Source: Azohydromonas aeria
GTDB lineage: Bacteria > Pseudomonadota > Gammaproteobacteria > Burkholderiales > Burkholderiaceae_C
Reading direction: 5' to 3'
DNA length: 64,000 nucleotides
Assembly (NCBI RefSeq): GCF_009760915.1
Contig: NZ_VIDQ01000001.1
Location: 1 to 64,000 of the forward strand
Part shown: piece after piece, positions 53,486 through 61,954 of the stretch
Position numbering within the stretch: position 1 is the stretch's first letter
Layout: every line of letters starts with the position of its first letter
Position numbers and translations under genes: made by a program
Notes under the pieces: model-generated
Seen by the model: only the letters and a program-made list of their open reading frames with translations
Databases searched by the model: none
What the model was told of the DNA's origin: nothing

Positions 53486-54811
53486 TCAGGCCCACACCGC
53501 GCTGTTGGCGAAATAGTTGCCCCAGGCCCACTTCATCAGCCTGGGGCTGAGCTCGGGCTTGAGGCCGTTGTAGTTTGCAAAGTCAACGATCTGGCTGACC
53601 AGGTCGCGCGGGTAGCACGGCATCAGCGGCCGGCCCTCGGGCTGGTGCATCTCGTTGAGCAGCTGCTCGAAGGCCGCTTCGTCGTAGGGCACGCCGTACT
53701 GCTCGCAGCTCTGGCGCAGGATGTGGCGGTAGTCCTCGGGCGGCACCGGGCCGACGAAGATCTTGTAGCCGATGCGGCGCAGGAAGGCCTCGTCGCCAAG
53801 CTCCTCGGGACGCAGGTTGGTCGAGAAGAACAGCAGGCTGTCGAAGGGAATGCGGAACTTGATGCCGTTGCGCAGCGTGAGGTAGTCGTGGTGCTGCTCC
53901 ATGGGCATGATCCAGCGGTTGAGCAGCTGGCGCGGCGTGACGATCTGGCGCCCGAGGTCGTCCACCAGCAGCAGCCCGTTGTTGGCCTTGAAGTGCGGCG
54001 GCGCGTGGTAGAAGCCCGAGCGCGGGTCGAACACCAGGTCGAGCATCTCCAGCGTGAGCTCGCCGCCGGTGATGACCACCGGGCGCTCGCACAGCACCCA
54101 GCGCGCGTCGTCGCGGTGCGTGTCGTAGAGCCCGGCGCAGTCCTGCGCGGCCGCGGGCAGCGCGCGGTGCACCAGCGGGTCGAACACGTTGATGATCTCG
54201 CCGTGCACCTCCACCGCGTACGGCACCGCCACGGCGCCCTGCAGCAGCGAGGCCATGCGCTCGCACAGGAAGGTCTTGCCCGCGCCGGGCGGGCCGTAGA
54301 GCAGCTTGGCGCGGCGCGAGTTCATGGCCGCGCCCAGCTGGTCGCGCAACTCGCGGCGCATCACCACCGGGGCCATGGCCTGCTCGAAGCGCTCGCGCGT
54401 GAGCCCCATGTCGCGCACGCTCTGCGCCTGCACGCGCTCCACGTAGGCATGCAGCGGCACCGGCGCGGCGCCGCAGTAGAGGTTGTGCACCAGGGCCTCG
54501 TCGGCGCGCCGGTGGCCGGCCTGCGTGAGCGCGTAGCTGACGTCGCCGGCCAGCGCGCCGCGGTGCTGCACTTCCACCAGCGCCTCGCGACGCAGCTGGC
54601 CCAGCAGCGACTCCAGCAGCAGCGCGCCGAGCTTGAGGTGGGCGCAGAGCTCGCGCAGCGAGCGCAGGCCGTGCTGCTGCATGGCCTTGAGCACCAGCTC
54701 GTTGAGCAGCATCGGCGGCAGCCCGGTGTCCTGGGCACGCTGCGGCGCCGGCGGCAGCGCGCCGCCCGGGCCCGCGGCCCGATCGTTCGTTGAGGAAGGC
54801 AAGGCGGACAT
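53486..54811 (-). CDS. AAA+ ATPase of the Tad locus
   Basis: 441 aa. Residues ~30-150 are helical with a winged-helix-like feel (LRSLRELCAHLKLGALLLESLL, EALVEVQHRG). An AAA+ core has Walker A GPPGAGKT at 173-180, Walker B LLLVDDLG at about 280-287, and sensor 1 in LLFFSTNLRPEEL. It is soluble. It stands between tadV and rcpC in the pilus operon, so co-expression is near certain. Its role is unassigned: remodelling of a pilus component or regulator are options. It is distinct from TadA (VirB11 type), which is present separately. Confidence 0.85.
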   Translation of the reverse strand: MSALPSSTNDRAAGPGGALPPAPQRAQDTGLPPMLLNELVLKAMQQHGLRSLRELCAHLKLGALLLESLLGQLRREALVEVQHRGALAGDVSYALTQAGHRRADEALVHNLYCGAAPVPLHAYVERVQAQSVRDMGLTRERFEQAMAPVVMRRELRDQLGAAMNSRRAKLLYGPPGAGKTFLCERMASLLQGAVAVPYAVEVHGEIINVFDPLVHRALPAAAQDCAGLYDTHRDDARWVLCERPVVITGGELTLEMLDLVFDPRSGFYHAPPHFKANNGLLLVDDLGRQIVTPRQLLNRWIMPMEQHHDYLTLRNGIKFRIPFDSLLFFSTNLRPEELGDEAFLRRIGYKIFVGPVPPEDYRHILRQSCEQYGVPYDEAAFEQLLNEMHQPEGRPLMPCYPRDLVSQIVDFANYNGLKPELSPRLMKWAWGNYFANSAVWA

Positions 54812-54833
54812 GGCAAGCTCCAGTGGATGGCGT

Positions 54834-55391
54834 TCAGGCCGCCAGCAGCCGCGCCATCTCGACGCCGGTGCCGGTGGCGATGGCCACCGCGTAGGGCAGC
54901 CGCCCGGTGGTCTGTACCGGTGCCTGCACCAGCATCCCGGCGCTGGCGCCGCGCAGCAGCGCCGAGTGCACGACGCGCATCGTGTTGTGCACGGCCTGGC
55001 GCAGCGCGCCGCTGGCCAGCGCCACCACCACCGCCAGCACCCCGCCGGCCAGCAGCGTGCACAGCGTGGCGTGCCAGACGTTGTCCACGCCCAGCCACAC
55101 GCCGGTCATGGCCACGAGCTTGACGTCGCCCGCGCCCATGACGCGCAGCAGGTACAGCGGCAGCAACAGCCCCAGGCCGGTGAGGCCGCCGAGCAGCCCC
55201 GCGAGCAGGCCCGGCTCGCTGCCGGGAAACAGGCCGGCGCCAGAGGCCGGGGCCAGCGCCTGGAAACACAGCCCCAGCGCCGAGCCGTACAGCACCAGGG
55301 TGTTGGGAATGCGCCGGGAGCGCAGGTCGGTGACGGTGGCGCCCAGCAGCAGCCCCGAGACGATCAGCAGCGACAGCAGTTGCAGGTTCAT
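54834..55391 (-). CDS. tadV: Flp prepilin peptidase TadV (CpaA)
   Basis: 185-aa type IV prepilin peptidase-family membrane protein, the short TadV form without the methyltransferase domain. About five to six transmembrane helices. The catalytic aspartates are Asp22 in TVTDLRSRRIPN and Asp89 in RVMGAGDVKL (the GxGD motif). It cleaves the leaders of the Flp pilins and TadE/TadG-like pseudopilins. It lies 102 bases after the last flp gene and 22 before the AAA+ gene. Confidence 0.95.
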   Translation of the reverse strand: MNLQLLSLLIVSGLLLGATVTDLRSRRIPNTLVLYGSALGLCFQALAPASGAGLFPGSEPGLLAGLLGGLTGLGLLLPLYLLRVMGAGDVKLVAMTGVWLGVDNVWHATLCTLLAGGVLAVVVALASGALRQAVHNTMRVVHSALLRGASAGMLVQAPVQTTGRLPYAVAIATGTGVEMARLLAA

Positions 55392-55493
55392 GGCGATCGG
55401 GTTCAGGACGGCGGATGGCGTGGTGCGGGCGGAAGGGGTTGCAGCCAGCGGCGGCGGGTCAGGTCCTGGCCGCGGGCGGTACGGGCCGTTTGA

Positions 55494-55670
55494 TCAGGTG
55501 GTGACGAGCTTGTTGCCGATGGCGGTGAACATCTGGCCGAGCTTGGTGCCCAGGTCCGACATGGCCGTGACGGCGGCCAGCGCGATGAGCGAGGCCACCA
55601 GCGCGTACTCGATGGCGGCGACGCCGTCTTCCTCGCGGACGAAACGCTTGATCAGGTGAATCGTGTTCAT
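55494..55670 (-). CDS. flp: Flp pilin, fifth copy
   Basis: 58-aa Flp-type major-pilin family protein. Leader MNTIHLIKRFVREEDG is followed by VAAIEYALVASLIA: cleavage after Gly16 puts Glu at +5 and Tyr at +6, the Flp signature. It is the most diverged of the five in the leader (HLIKRFV) and reads TAMSDLG where the others have TAMSGLG, plus GQMF. It lies 118 bases after copy four, in a spacer that carries a 9-bp stem (55738-55746 with 55759-55767). Confidence 0.95.
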   Translation of the reverse strand: MNTIHLIKRFVREEDGVAAIEYALVASLIALAAVTAMSDLGTKLGQMFTAIGNKLVTT

Positions 55671-55788
55671 GGTGTTTCCTTGTCGATGGCAATGCGTTGG
55701 TTCATTAACTTCACGGCAGAAACTGCGGGACCTGGAGCCTGGCCATTCGCCGTGACGGATGGCCAGGTGCGCGAACGCGAGGGCTGGC

Positions 55789-55965
55789 TCAGGTGGTGAC
55801 GAGCTTGTTGCCGATGGCGGTGAACATCTGGCCGAGCTTGGTGCCCAGGCCCGACATCGCCGTGACGGCGGCCAGCGCGATGAGCGAGGCGATGAGCGCG
55901 TACTCGATGGCGGCGACGCCGTCTTCCTCGCGGGCGAAGTCCTGGATGCGGTTGATCAGGTTCAT
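55789..55965 (-). CDS. flp: Flp pilin, fourth copy
   Basis: 58 aa. Leader MNLINRIQDFAREEDG, mature start VAAIEYALIASLIA. It differs from copies two and three at ALIASL (Ile for Val) and GQMF (Met for Phe). The same 177-base length and leader as copies two and three mark it as a recent duplicate. Confidence 0.95.
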   Translation of the reverse strand: MNLINRIQDFAREEDGVAAIEYALIASLIALAAVTAMSGLGTKLGQMFTAIGNKLVTT

Positions 55966-56024
55966 GGTCTGTCCTTGGCGGTTGCTGAAGGAATGCAGGG
56001 TTGCCTGCGGATTCGGCGCAGCGA

Positions 56025-56201
56025 TCAGGTCGTCACCAGCTTGTTGCCGATGGCGGTGAAGAACTGGCCAAGCTTGGTGCCCAGGCCCGACATGGCCGTG
56101 ACGGCGGCCAGCGCGATGAGCGAGGCCACCAGCGCGTACTCGATGGCGGCGACGCCGTCTTCCTCGCGGGCGAAGTCCTGGATGCGGTTGATCAGGTTCA
56201 T
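56025..56201 (-). CDS. flp: Flp pilin, third copy
   Basis: 58 aa, leader MNLINRIQDFAREEDG and mature VAAIEYALVASLIA, ending GQFFTAIGNKLVTT. Its protein is identical to copy two; the DNA differs only at silent positions (for instance CTTGGCCAG versus CTCGGCCAG). Spacer to copy four is 59 bases. Confidence 0.95.
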   Translation of the reverse strand: MNLINRIQDFAREEDGVAAIEYALVASLIALAAVTAMSGLGTKLGQFFTAIGNKLVTT

Positions 56202-56260
56202 GGTCTGTCCTTGACGGTTGCTGAAGGAACGCTGGGTCGTCTGCGGATTCGGCGCAGCGA

Positions 56261-56437
56261 TCAGGTCGTCACCAGCTTGTTGCCGATGGCGGTGAAGAAC
56301 TGGCCGAGCTTGGTGCCCAGGCCCGACATGGCCGTGACGGCGGCCAGCGCGATGAGCGAAGCCACCAGCGCGTACTCGATGGCGGCGACGCCGTCTTCCT
56401 CGCGGGCGAAGTCCTGGATGCGGTTGATCAGGTTCAT
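56261..56437 (-). CDS. flp: Flp pilin, second copy
   Basis: 58 aa, protein identical to copy three. It lies 70 bases after copy one and 59 before copy three. Cleavage is expected after Gly16, giving a 42-residue mature pilin that is almost entirely hydrophobic helix. Confidence 0.95.
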   Translation of the reverse strand: MNLINRIQDFAREEDGVAAIEYALVASLIALAAVTAMSGLGTKLGQFFTAIGNKLVTT

Positions 56438-56507
56438 GGTCTGTCCTTGGCGGTTGCTGGAGTGATGCAGCGTGACTGGCGGTGCGGGGCGCAGCGGGGC
56501 GAGACGC

Positions 56508-56684
56508 TCAGGTCGTCACCAGCTTGTTGCCGATGGCGGTGAAGAACTGGCCGAGCTTGGTGCCCAGGCCCGACATGGCCGTGACGGCGGCCAGCGCGAT
56601 GAGCGAGGCCACCAGCGCGTACTCGATGGCGGCGACGCCGTCTTCCTCGCGGGCGAAGTCCTTGATGTGGCGGATGAGTTCCAT
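56508..56684 (-). CDS. flp: Flp pilin, first copy
   Basis: 58 aa. Leader MELIRHIKDFAREEDG differs from the copies downstream, while the mature part (VAAIEYALVASLIA ... GQFFTAIGNKLVTT) equals copies two and three. The ATG at 56684 follows AAGGGAAAC; a short in-frame extension to 56705 is rejected. As the promoter-proximal copy it should be the most expressed, and its leader may be the ancestral one. Confidence 0.94.
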   Translation of the reverse strand: MELIRHIKDFAREEDGVAAIEYALVASLIALAAVTAMSGLGTKLGQFFTAIGNKLVTT

Positions 56685-56729
56685 GGTGTTTCCCTTCAGT
56701 TGCATGACGCGCCGTTGCCGGCTTCATCT

Positions 56730-56747
56730 CCAGCCCGGCCGGGCTGG
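56730..56747. promoter_or_regulatory. 18-bp perfect palindrome upstream of the flp genes
   Basis: CCAGCCCGG (56730-56738) is followed immediately by its complement CCGGGCTGG (56739-56747), 46 bases before the first flp ATG. It could be an operator or leader hairpin. GC-rich palindromes also occur by chance in such DNA, so the call is tentative. Confidence 0.4.
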
Positions 56748-56812
56748 ACCCAGGTTGAGACTGCAACCGCACACACGGCGGTTTCAGGTACTGCTTGGTG
56801 GTGTCCGCGAGT

Positions 56813-56827
56813 TGACGGCTGCCGTCA
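56813..56827. promoter_or_regulatory. TGACGGC-N1-GCCGTCA dyad upstream of the flp genes
   Basis: A perfect 7-1-7 inverted repeat lies 129 bases upstream of the first flp ATG and 77 bases past the receiver gene stop. Its compact dyad form suits a dimeric helix-turn-helix regulator such as the NarL-type protein encoded just upstream. Binding is not shown. Confidence 0.4.
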
Positions 56828-56903
56828 CGCTGGCCGGGCGCGCGTCCCGCTGTGGGGCCGCTGCGTCCGGGGCGGTGTGTATCGCGTTGCCATGGGAGCG
56901 AAT

Positions 56904-57413
56904 CTAGGCCTGGGCCCGGCTGGCGCCATCGGAGGAGCGTCCCGGTGCAACCGGGTGTTCGCTCCTTTTCGGGCAGGACAATTCACCCCCCACGTTCGCA
57001 GGTGCGGCCGCGCGCAGGCACTCCAGCAGCTCGGCCGCGGGGACGGTCTTGCACAGGCAGGCGTGGGCGCCCAGGGCCAGCGCGCGTGCGCGCACGCCCG
57101 GCGTGGCCGCGCTGCTGAGCACCACCACGGCGCAGCCCGTGTCGCGGCGCATCGGCGCGATCAGCGCCAGGCCGTCCTCGCCAGCCAGGTCCACGTCGAG
57201 CAGCACCAGCGCCGGGCGCAGCCGCCGCGCCATCTCCAGCGCCTGGGCGGCGCTGGCGGCCGCGCCGGCGCTGCACAGCCGCGGGCGCTCGGTGTCGATG
57301 AGCAGCGTCAGCCCGGTGCGCACGCCGGGGTGGTCGTCCACCACCAGTACCGAGGCGCAAGGGGGCTGCGCGGACAGGCCGGCGGGGCTGGGCGCGGGTG
57401 GGAAGGTTTCCAT
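56904..57413 (-). CDS. Receiver-only response regulator
   Basis: 169 aa: a ~20-residue Pro-rich start, then one CheY-like receiver with acidic pocket VLVVDDHPG, phospho-acceptor Asp73 in LVLLDVDLAGEDGL, switch Ser in VVVLSSAATPG and Lys in CLCKTVPAAEL. There is no DNA-binding output domain; the ~40-residue tail is low complexity. The ATG at 57413 begins METFPPAPSP. It lies between the NarL regulator and the flp genes, so it may act by protein contact on Tad components or as a phosphate sink. Confidence 0.85.
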   Translation of the reverse strand: METFPPAPSPAGLSAQPPCASVLVVDDHPGVRTGLTLLIDTERPRLCSAGAAASAAQALEMARRLRPALVLLDVDLAGEDGLALIAPMRRDTGCAVVVLSSAATPGVRARALALGAHACLCKTVPAAELLECLRAAAPANVGGELSCPKRSEHPVAPGRSSDGASRAQA

Positions 57414-57513
57414 GCCCCACAGGGTAGGGAGGGCATGGGCCGCCGTCACAGGGCAGCGGCGCCCGCTCTGGAGGGGGATTTTTGTACCGGTGCCCCGGGC
57501 ACCGGGCGCGGCC

Positions 57514-58245
57514 TCAGGCCGGGTCGAGGTCCTTCAGGGGCAGCCCCGCGGGCGGCGTGGCCAGCCCGTTCTCCAGCGCGAAGGCGTACAGGTCGAGTCG
57601 CCCGTGCAGCGCGAGCTTGCTGTAGATCACGGTGAGGTGGTTGCGCAGCGTGTGCTCGCTCATGCCCAGCGTCTCGGCCACTACCAGCCCCTTGGCGCGG
57701 CGGTGCTGCACCACCGCGGCCACCACCTGGCGCTCCTTCGGGGTGAGCGAGGCGATGCGCTGCGCGGTCTCGTCGCCGCGCGCCGGCGCGGGCGCGGCCG
57801 CCGGCCCGCTGGAGACGCTGCCCAGCACCTGCGCCATGAGCGCGCGCTCGACCCACACCTCGCCGGCGTGCACGCACTCGATGGCGCGCAGCAGCAGGTC
57901 GGGCGAGTGCGACTTGAGCACCACGCCGCGCGCGCCCTGCATCACCGCCTCCAGGTGCTGCGCGGCGTTGAGGTTGCCGGTGAGCACCACCACGCGGATG
58001 CCCGCGGCCGTGACCTTGCGGATGCACTCCAGCGCGTCGCCGTCGGGCAGCCCCAGGTCCAGCAGCAGCACGTCGGTGTCGGCCAGCGCCGGGTGCGCCA
58101 GCAGCTCGCGCCGGCTGCTGGCCGTGCCCACGACGCTCATGCGCGGGCGCGCGCTGTCGATGAGCTGGCGCAATCCCCACAGCACCACGGCATGGTCGTC
58201 GGCCAGCAGCACGCGGATGGGCTGGATGTTGCTTTTGGTGTTCAT
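57514..58245 (-). CDS. NarL/FixJ-family response regulator
   Basis: 243 aa. The receiver has LLADDHAV, phospho-acceptor Asp63 in VLLLDLGLPDGD, Thr in VVVLTGNLN and Lys in GVVLKSHSP. A linker leads to a LuxR-type HTH: SLTPKERQVVAAVVQHRRAKG and AETLGMSEHTLRNHLTVIY. Overlap with the kinase gene by four bases pairs the two. Target genes are probably the Tad genes downstream, by position. Confidence 0.92.
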   Translation of the reverse strand: MNTKSNIQPIRVLLADDHAVVLWGLRQLIDSARPRMSVVGTASSRRELLAHPALADTDVLLLDLGLPDGDALECIRKVTAAGIRVVVLTGNLNAAQHLEAVMQGARGVVLKSHSPDLLLRAIECVHAGEVWVERALMAQVLGSVSSGPAAAPAPARGDETAQRIASLTPKERQVVAAVVQHRRAKGLVVAETLGMSEHTLRNHLTVIYSKLALHGRLDLYAFALENGLATPPAGLPLKDLDPA

Positions 58246-59900
58246 GCGGTGGTTCCTGTCAGCGGCAGCTCGATGGCCACCTCGGTGCAGCCCGGCGGGT
58301 GACTCACCCGGACCTGGCCGCCGAATTCGCGCGCCCGCTCGGACAGCGAGCGCGGCGTGAAGGGGGCGGGCGCCGCGGCCCCGCCGCGGTCGTTGCGCAG
58401 CCGCATGCACAGCCGCTCGGGCTGCACGTCGAACTGCACGGTGACGCTGCTGGCCTGGGTATGGCGGCGCACGTTGGTCAGCGCCTCGTTGAACAGGTGC
58501 AGCAGCGCCTTGGCCAGGCTGCCGTGCAGCGGCGGCGCCTGCGCCGGCAGCTGCACCTCGACCTTGAGCCCGTAGAGCGATTCGAAGCGCTGCGCCTGGC
58601 GCTGCAGCGCCGCCAGCGCGCCCGCGGGCGCAGCCGGGTCCTGGCCGCGGCGCAGCCCGCTGACGACGTCGCGCAGCGCCTGCAGCTCGTCGTTGGTCAT
58701 CTGCACCAGCTGCGCGATCTGCGGGCTCACGGGGTTGTCGGGCCCGGCCACGCGCGCCAGCGCCTCCAGCCCGTACTTCAGCCCCAGGTACGGCTGCACC
58801 GCGCTGTCGTGCAGGTCGCGCCCGATGCGCTCGCGCTCGCGCGCGGTGGTCTCGTCCTGCAGCTGCTCCAGCAGGTCGGCGCGCTCGAGCAGCGGCAGCA
58901 GCTCCTGCATGAGCGCATGCAGCCAGCGCAGCTCGGCCACGCCGAACGGCGGCTCGGCGCGCACCAGGCACAGCTGGCCCTGGGTGCGGCCGTAGCTGTG
59001 CAGCGGCGTCCACAGGCTTTGCAAGCCCGCGCCCAGCAGCGTGCGGCAGGCGCCCGGGTGCAGCGCCGCGCCGGGTGCGCCGCTGGCCGGGTCGAAGGCA
59101 CGCACCGACACCAGCGGCTCGGCGCTGACCAGGCAGCCCAGGCCGGCGGGCAGCACCCGGCGCTGCGCCTGCCAATGCCCCAGCAATTCGCCTTCGAGCA
59201 CGTGCACACCCACCATGCGCGTCCAGCAGAACACCCGGGGCTCGGGTCCCGGCAGGTCCAGCAGCGCCTGTTCCAGGCCGAAATAGCGGCCCAGCAGTTC
59301 CAGCAGCACCTCCACCTGGTGGCGCAGGCCGTGACGCGGGTCGGCCTGCGCGGTGAACTCGGCCGCGAGCCGCTGGCGCTCGCGCCGCGCCGTGCCGGGG
59401 CGCGCCAGCAGCGCCGCGGCCGGGCTGAGCGCCAGCAGCAGCGGTGTCACCAGCGCCATCGCCCCGCCGGCAGTCGGCAGCAGCGACAGCGCGGCGCAGC
59501 AGGCCAGCGCCAGCCAGGCCGCCGAGCGCAGGCCCCAGAGCAACGCCAGCGCCACCACGGGCAGCGCGGCCAGCGCGGCCAGCGACGGGGTCAGCATCGC
59601 GCTGGCCAGCAGCACCACCAGCGCGTCGAGCCACAGCCACAGCCGCCACTGCGTCTGCGGCCAGCCGCGCAGCGTCAGCGACACCAGCACCACCGCGGCG
59701 AAGGCGTAGGCCAGCAGCAGCACCGGGGCCGGGCCGTGCATGGCCGGCAGCAGCGCCAGCCCGGCGCTGAGCGCCAGCAGCGCGCGCGTGCCGGCGACGT
59801 GCCGCAGCAGCGCCTGCTGGGCCTGCTGAGGCAGGCGCGGCAGCGGCGATGGCGGCTCGATGGCTGCGGACGGGAAGGCCTTCCCCTCGACGCTCGGCAT
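58242..59900 (-). CDS. NarX-type membrane sensor histidine kinase
   Basis: 552 aa. About six hydrophobic helices fill residues 35-165, a GAF-like region follows (200-320), then HisKA_3 with the phospho-acceptor His364 in ERIGRDLHDSAVQPYLGLKYG. The HATPase N-box is LFNEALTNVRRHTQA. The later ATP-lid part is degenerate: NDRGGAAAP stands for DxGxG and RSLSERAREFGG for the usual GLxGMxER. The ATG at 59900 has GAGGAATTC before it; an ATG at 59927 has none. It heads the regulatory trio of the Tad locus. Confidence 0.9.
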   Translation of the reverse strand: MPSVEGKAFPSAAIEPPSPLPRLPQQAQQALLRHVAGTRALLALSAGLALLPAMHGPAPVLLLAYAFAAVVLVSLTLRGWPQTQWRLWLWLDALVVLLASAMLTPSLAALAALPVVALALLWGLRSAAWLALACCAALSLLPTAGGAMALVTPLLLALSPAAALLARPGTARRERQRLAAEFTAQADPRHGLRHQVEVLLELLGRYFGLEQALLDLPGPEPRVFCWTRMVGVHVLEGELLGHWQAQRRVLPAGLGCLVSAEPLVSVRAFDPASGAPGAALHPGACRTLLGAGLQSLWTPLHSYGRTQGQLCLVRAEPPFGVAELRWLHALMQELLPLLERADLLEQLQDETTARERERIGRDLHDSAVQPYLGLKYGLEALARVAGPDNPVSPQIAQLVQMTNDELQALRDVVSGLRRGQDPAAPAGALAALQRQAQRFESLYGLKVEVQLPAQAPPLHGSLAKALLHLFNEALTNVRRHTQASSVTVQFDVQPERLCMRLRNDRGGAAAPAPFTPRSLSERAREFGGQVRVSHPPGCTEVAIELPLTGTTA

Positions 59901-60147
59901 GAATTCCTCTACTTCCCGGACGGGCATTACGCTTTTTCGGACGCGTTGCCCATCACTGCAGTCCGGGGCGATCCCTTGGATTCATATTGAGACATAGGTC
60001 ACGATTAATTGTCTATTGCTGCAATGCAAAACCTCGTGACGCCCTTTGTCACTTTCTTGCCGATGCCGGGAAAAGCGTGCAGCAACGGCCGGATCCCTGT
60101 GGCCACATCCGTGTTCACGGCCGGCACGCTGAGGTCGCGCCATGAAA
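59901..60147. other. AT-richer intergenic region upstream of the sensor kinase
   Basis: This region is noticeably AT-richer than its surroundings at 59975-60060 (for example CATATTGAGACATAGG and GATTAATTGTCTATTG). It should hold the leftward promoter of the regulatory trio. No -35/-10 pair stands out enough to be placed. A short plus-strand open frame at 60009-60230 crosses the actP terminator and is not credible. Confidence 0.4.
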
Positions 60148-60172
60148 AAAGGCCGGGGAAACCCCGGCCTTT
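60148..60172 (-). terminator. Intrinsic terminator after actP
   Basis: GGCCGGGG (60151-60158) pairs with CCCCGGCC (60162-60169) around AAA, flanked by an A-run on the left and TTT on the right. On the minus strand the hairpin is followed by a run of T (complement of the A-run at 60145-60150), fitting termination of yjcH-actP. Confidence 0.9.
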
Positions 60173-60223
60173 GTGGCAGTGGGCAGGGCCGTTGCGGCCC
60201 GCCCGGTGGTGGATTGCAGCCGA

Positions 60224-61954
60224 TCAGTGACCGGAGGCGCCGGCGGCACCCAGGCCCGTCTCCGAGCGCACCTGCTGCGCCGGGAAGTCGGCGCGCTCCT
60301 TGGCGGCTTGCGCGCTGCGGTCCAGGATCGAGACCAGCCAGATGCCCACGAAGGCGATGGTCATCGAGAACAGCGCCGGCGAGCTGTAGGGGAACCAGGC
60401 CGAGCCCTTGGGGTTGCCCAGCGTGACTTCCCACACCGAGGGCGACACCACCGTGAGGGCCACGGAGCTGATCAGGCCCAGGAAGCCGCCGACGACGGCG
60501 CCCTTGGTGGTGCAGTCCTTCCACAGCACGCTCATGAAGAGCACGGGGAAGTTGGCGGACGCCGCGATGGCGAAGGCCAGGCTGACCATGAAGGCGATGT
60601 TCTGCTTCTCGAAGGCGATGCCCAGCACCACGGCGATGACGCCCAGGGCCAGCGTCGTGATGCGCGAGACGCGCAGCTCGGCGGCGCTGTCGGCCTTGCC
60701 CTTCTTGAACACGGTGGCGTAGAGGTCGTGCGAGACGGCCGAGGCGCCCGAGAGCGTCAGGCCCGCGACCACGGCCAGGATGGTGGCGAAGGCCACGGCC
60801 GAGATGAAGCCGTAGAACACGTCGCCGCCGACCGTCTTGGCCACCAGCACCGCAGCCATGTTGGCCGTGCCCGCGCCGCCCTTGATCACGCCCTTGGCCG
60901 TGTCGGCCATGTCGGGGTTGGTCAGCACCAGGGTGATGGCGCCGAAGCCGATGATGAAGATCAGGATGTAGAAGTAGCCGATCCAGGTCGTGGCCCAGAA
61001 CACGCTCTTGCGGGCTTCCTTCGCGTCGGGCACGGTGAAGAAGCGCATGAGGATGTGGGGCAGGCCGGCGGTGCCGAACATCAGCGCCATGCCGAAGCTG
61101 ATGGCCGAGATCGGGTCCTTGATGAAGCCGCCCGGGCCCATGATGGACAGGCCGGTGGCAGCCGCCTCTTCAGGCGTCTTGCCCGCGACGACGGCGATGG
61201 CCGTCTTCACGCTCACGCCCTTGGCGAACAGCGCCTCGGGGCTGAAGTTGAACTGCGCCAGCACCATGAAGGCCATGAAGCTCACGCCGGACAGCAGCAG
61301 CACGGCCTTGATGATCTGCACCCAGGTCGTGGCCGTCATGCCGCCGAAGAGCACGTAGATCATCATCAGCGCGCCCACGATCACCACGGCCAGCCAGTAC
61401 TCCAGGCCGAACAGCAGCTTGATGAGCTGGCCGGCGCCGACCATCTGCGCGATCAGGTAGAAGGCCACCACCACCAGCGTGCCGGAGGCGGCGAAGGCGC
61501 GGATGGGGGTCTGCTGGAAGCGGTAGCCGGCCACGTCGGCAAAGGTGAACTTGCCCAGGTTGCGCAGCCGCTCGGCCATCAGGAACGTGATGATGGGCCA
61601 GCCCACCAGGAAGCCGATCGAGAAGATCAGGCCGTCGAAGCCCGAGGCCATCACGGCCGCGGAGATGCCCAGGAACGAGGCGGCGGACATGTAGTCGCCC
61701 GCGATCGCCAGGCCGTTCTGGAAGCCGGTGATGCCGCCGCCGCCGGTGTAGAAGTCAGCGGCCGAGCGCGTCTTGGCCGCGGCCCACTTCGTGATCCAGA
61801 GCGTGCCGGCCACGAACAGCGCGAACATGGCGATGGCGGTCCAGTTGGTCGCCTGCTTGGCCGTGCTGCCCATGTCGGCGCCGGCGGCCAGCGCGGCGCC
61901 GGCGGTGCCCAGGGCCGCCAGCGCGGCCAGGCTCTTGAGATGCTTGCTGCTCAT
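60224..61954 (-). CDS. actP: Cation/acetate symporter ActP
   Basis: 576-aa sodium:solute symporter (SSS family) for uptake of acetate and other short carboxylates. An N-terminal signal-like segment ([15 protein letters not shown]) is followed by about 13 transmembrane helices. Typical segments are [47 protein letters not shown] and [18 protein letters not shown]. It overlaps yjcH by four bases (ATGA). The pairing yjcH-actP is classical. Confidence 0.96.
   Translation of the reverse strand: MSSKHLKSLAALAALGTAGAALAAGADMGSTAKQATNWTAIAMFALFVAGTLWITKWAAAKTRSAADFYTGGGGITGFQNGLAIAGDYMSAASFLGISAAVMASGFDGLIFSIGFLVGWPIITFLMAERLRNLGKFTFADVAGYRFQQTPIRAFAASGTLVVVAFYLIAQMVGAGQLIKLLFGLEYWLAVVIVGALMMIYVLFGGMTATTWVQIIKAVLLLSGVSFMAFMVLAQFNFSPEALFAKGVSVKTAIAVVAGKTPEEAAATGLSIMGPGGFIKDPISAISFGMALMFGTAGLPHILMRFFTVPDAKEARKSVFWATTWIGYFYILIFIIGFGAITLVLTNPDMADTAKGVIKGGAGTANMAAVLVAKTVGGDVFYGFISAVAFATILAVVAGLTLSGASAVSHDLYATVFKKGKADSAAELRVSRITTLALGVIAVVLGIAFEKQNIAFMVSLAFAIAASANFPVLFMSVLWKDCTTKGAVVGGFLGLISSVALTVVSPSVWEVTLGNPKGSAWFPYSSPALFSMTIAFVGIWLVSILDRSAQAAKERADFPAQQVRSETGLGAAGASGH

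Larger units (their letters stand above)
55789..56437 (-). repeat. Tandem 236-bp flp repeat units
   Basis: Stops of copies four, three and two lie at 55789, 56025 and 56261, an exact 236-base period made of a 177-base gene plus a 59-base spacer that is itself repeated (GGTTCATGGTCTGTCCTT and GATTCGGCGCAGCGATCAGG shared). Copy one and copy five have different flanks (70 and 118 bases). This is tandem gene amplification, not a CRISPR or satellite. Confidence 0.93.

Noticed and set aside
55494..56684. Repeated blocks that could be taken for a CRISPR or satellite array.
   Set aside because: The repeats are intact 177-base pilin genes with Flp signatures and start/stop codons; unit size of 236 bases is far from CRISPR dimensions.
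56685..56903. Possible sigma-54 promoter for the flp operon.
   Set aside because: TGGCAA-like words exist near 56890 but the GG-N10-GC spacing of a -24/-12 element was not met.
57414..57513. Possible terminator between the NarL regulator and the receiver-only gene.
   Set aside because: GC-rich segments near 57480-57510 do not form a clear stem with a T-run on the minus strand.
60009..60230. 73-codon plus-strand open frame upstream of the sensor kinase.
   Set aside because: Runs through the actP terminator, no ribosome-binding site and no conserved-looking sequence.
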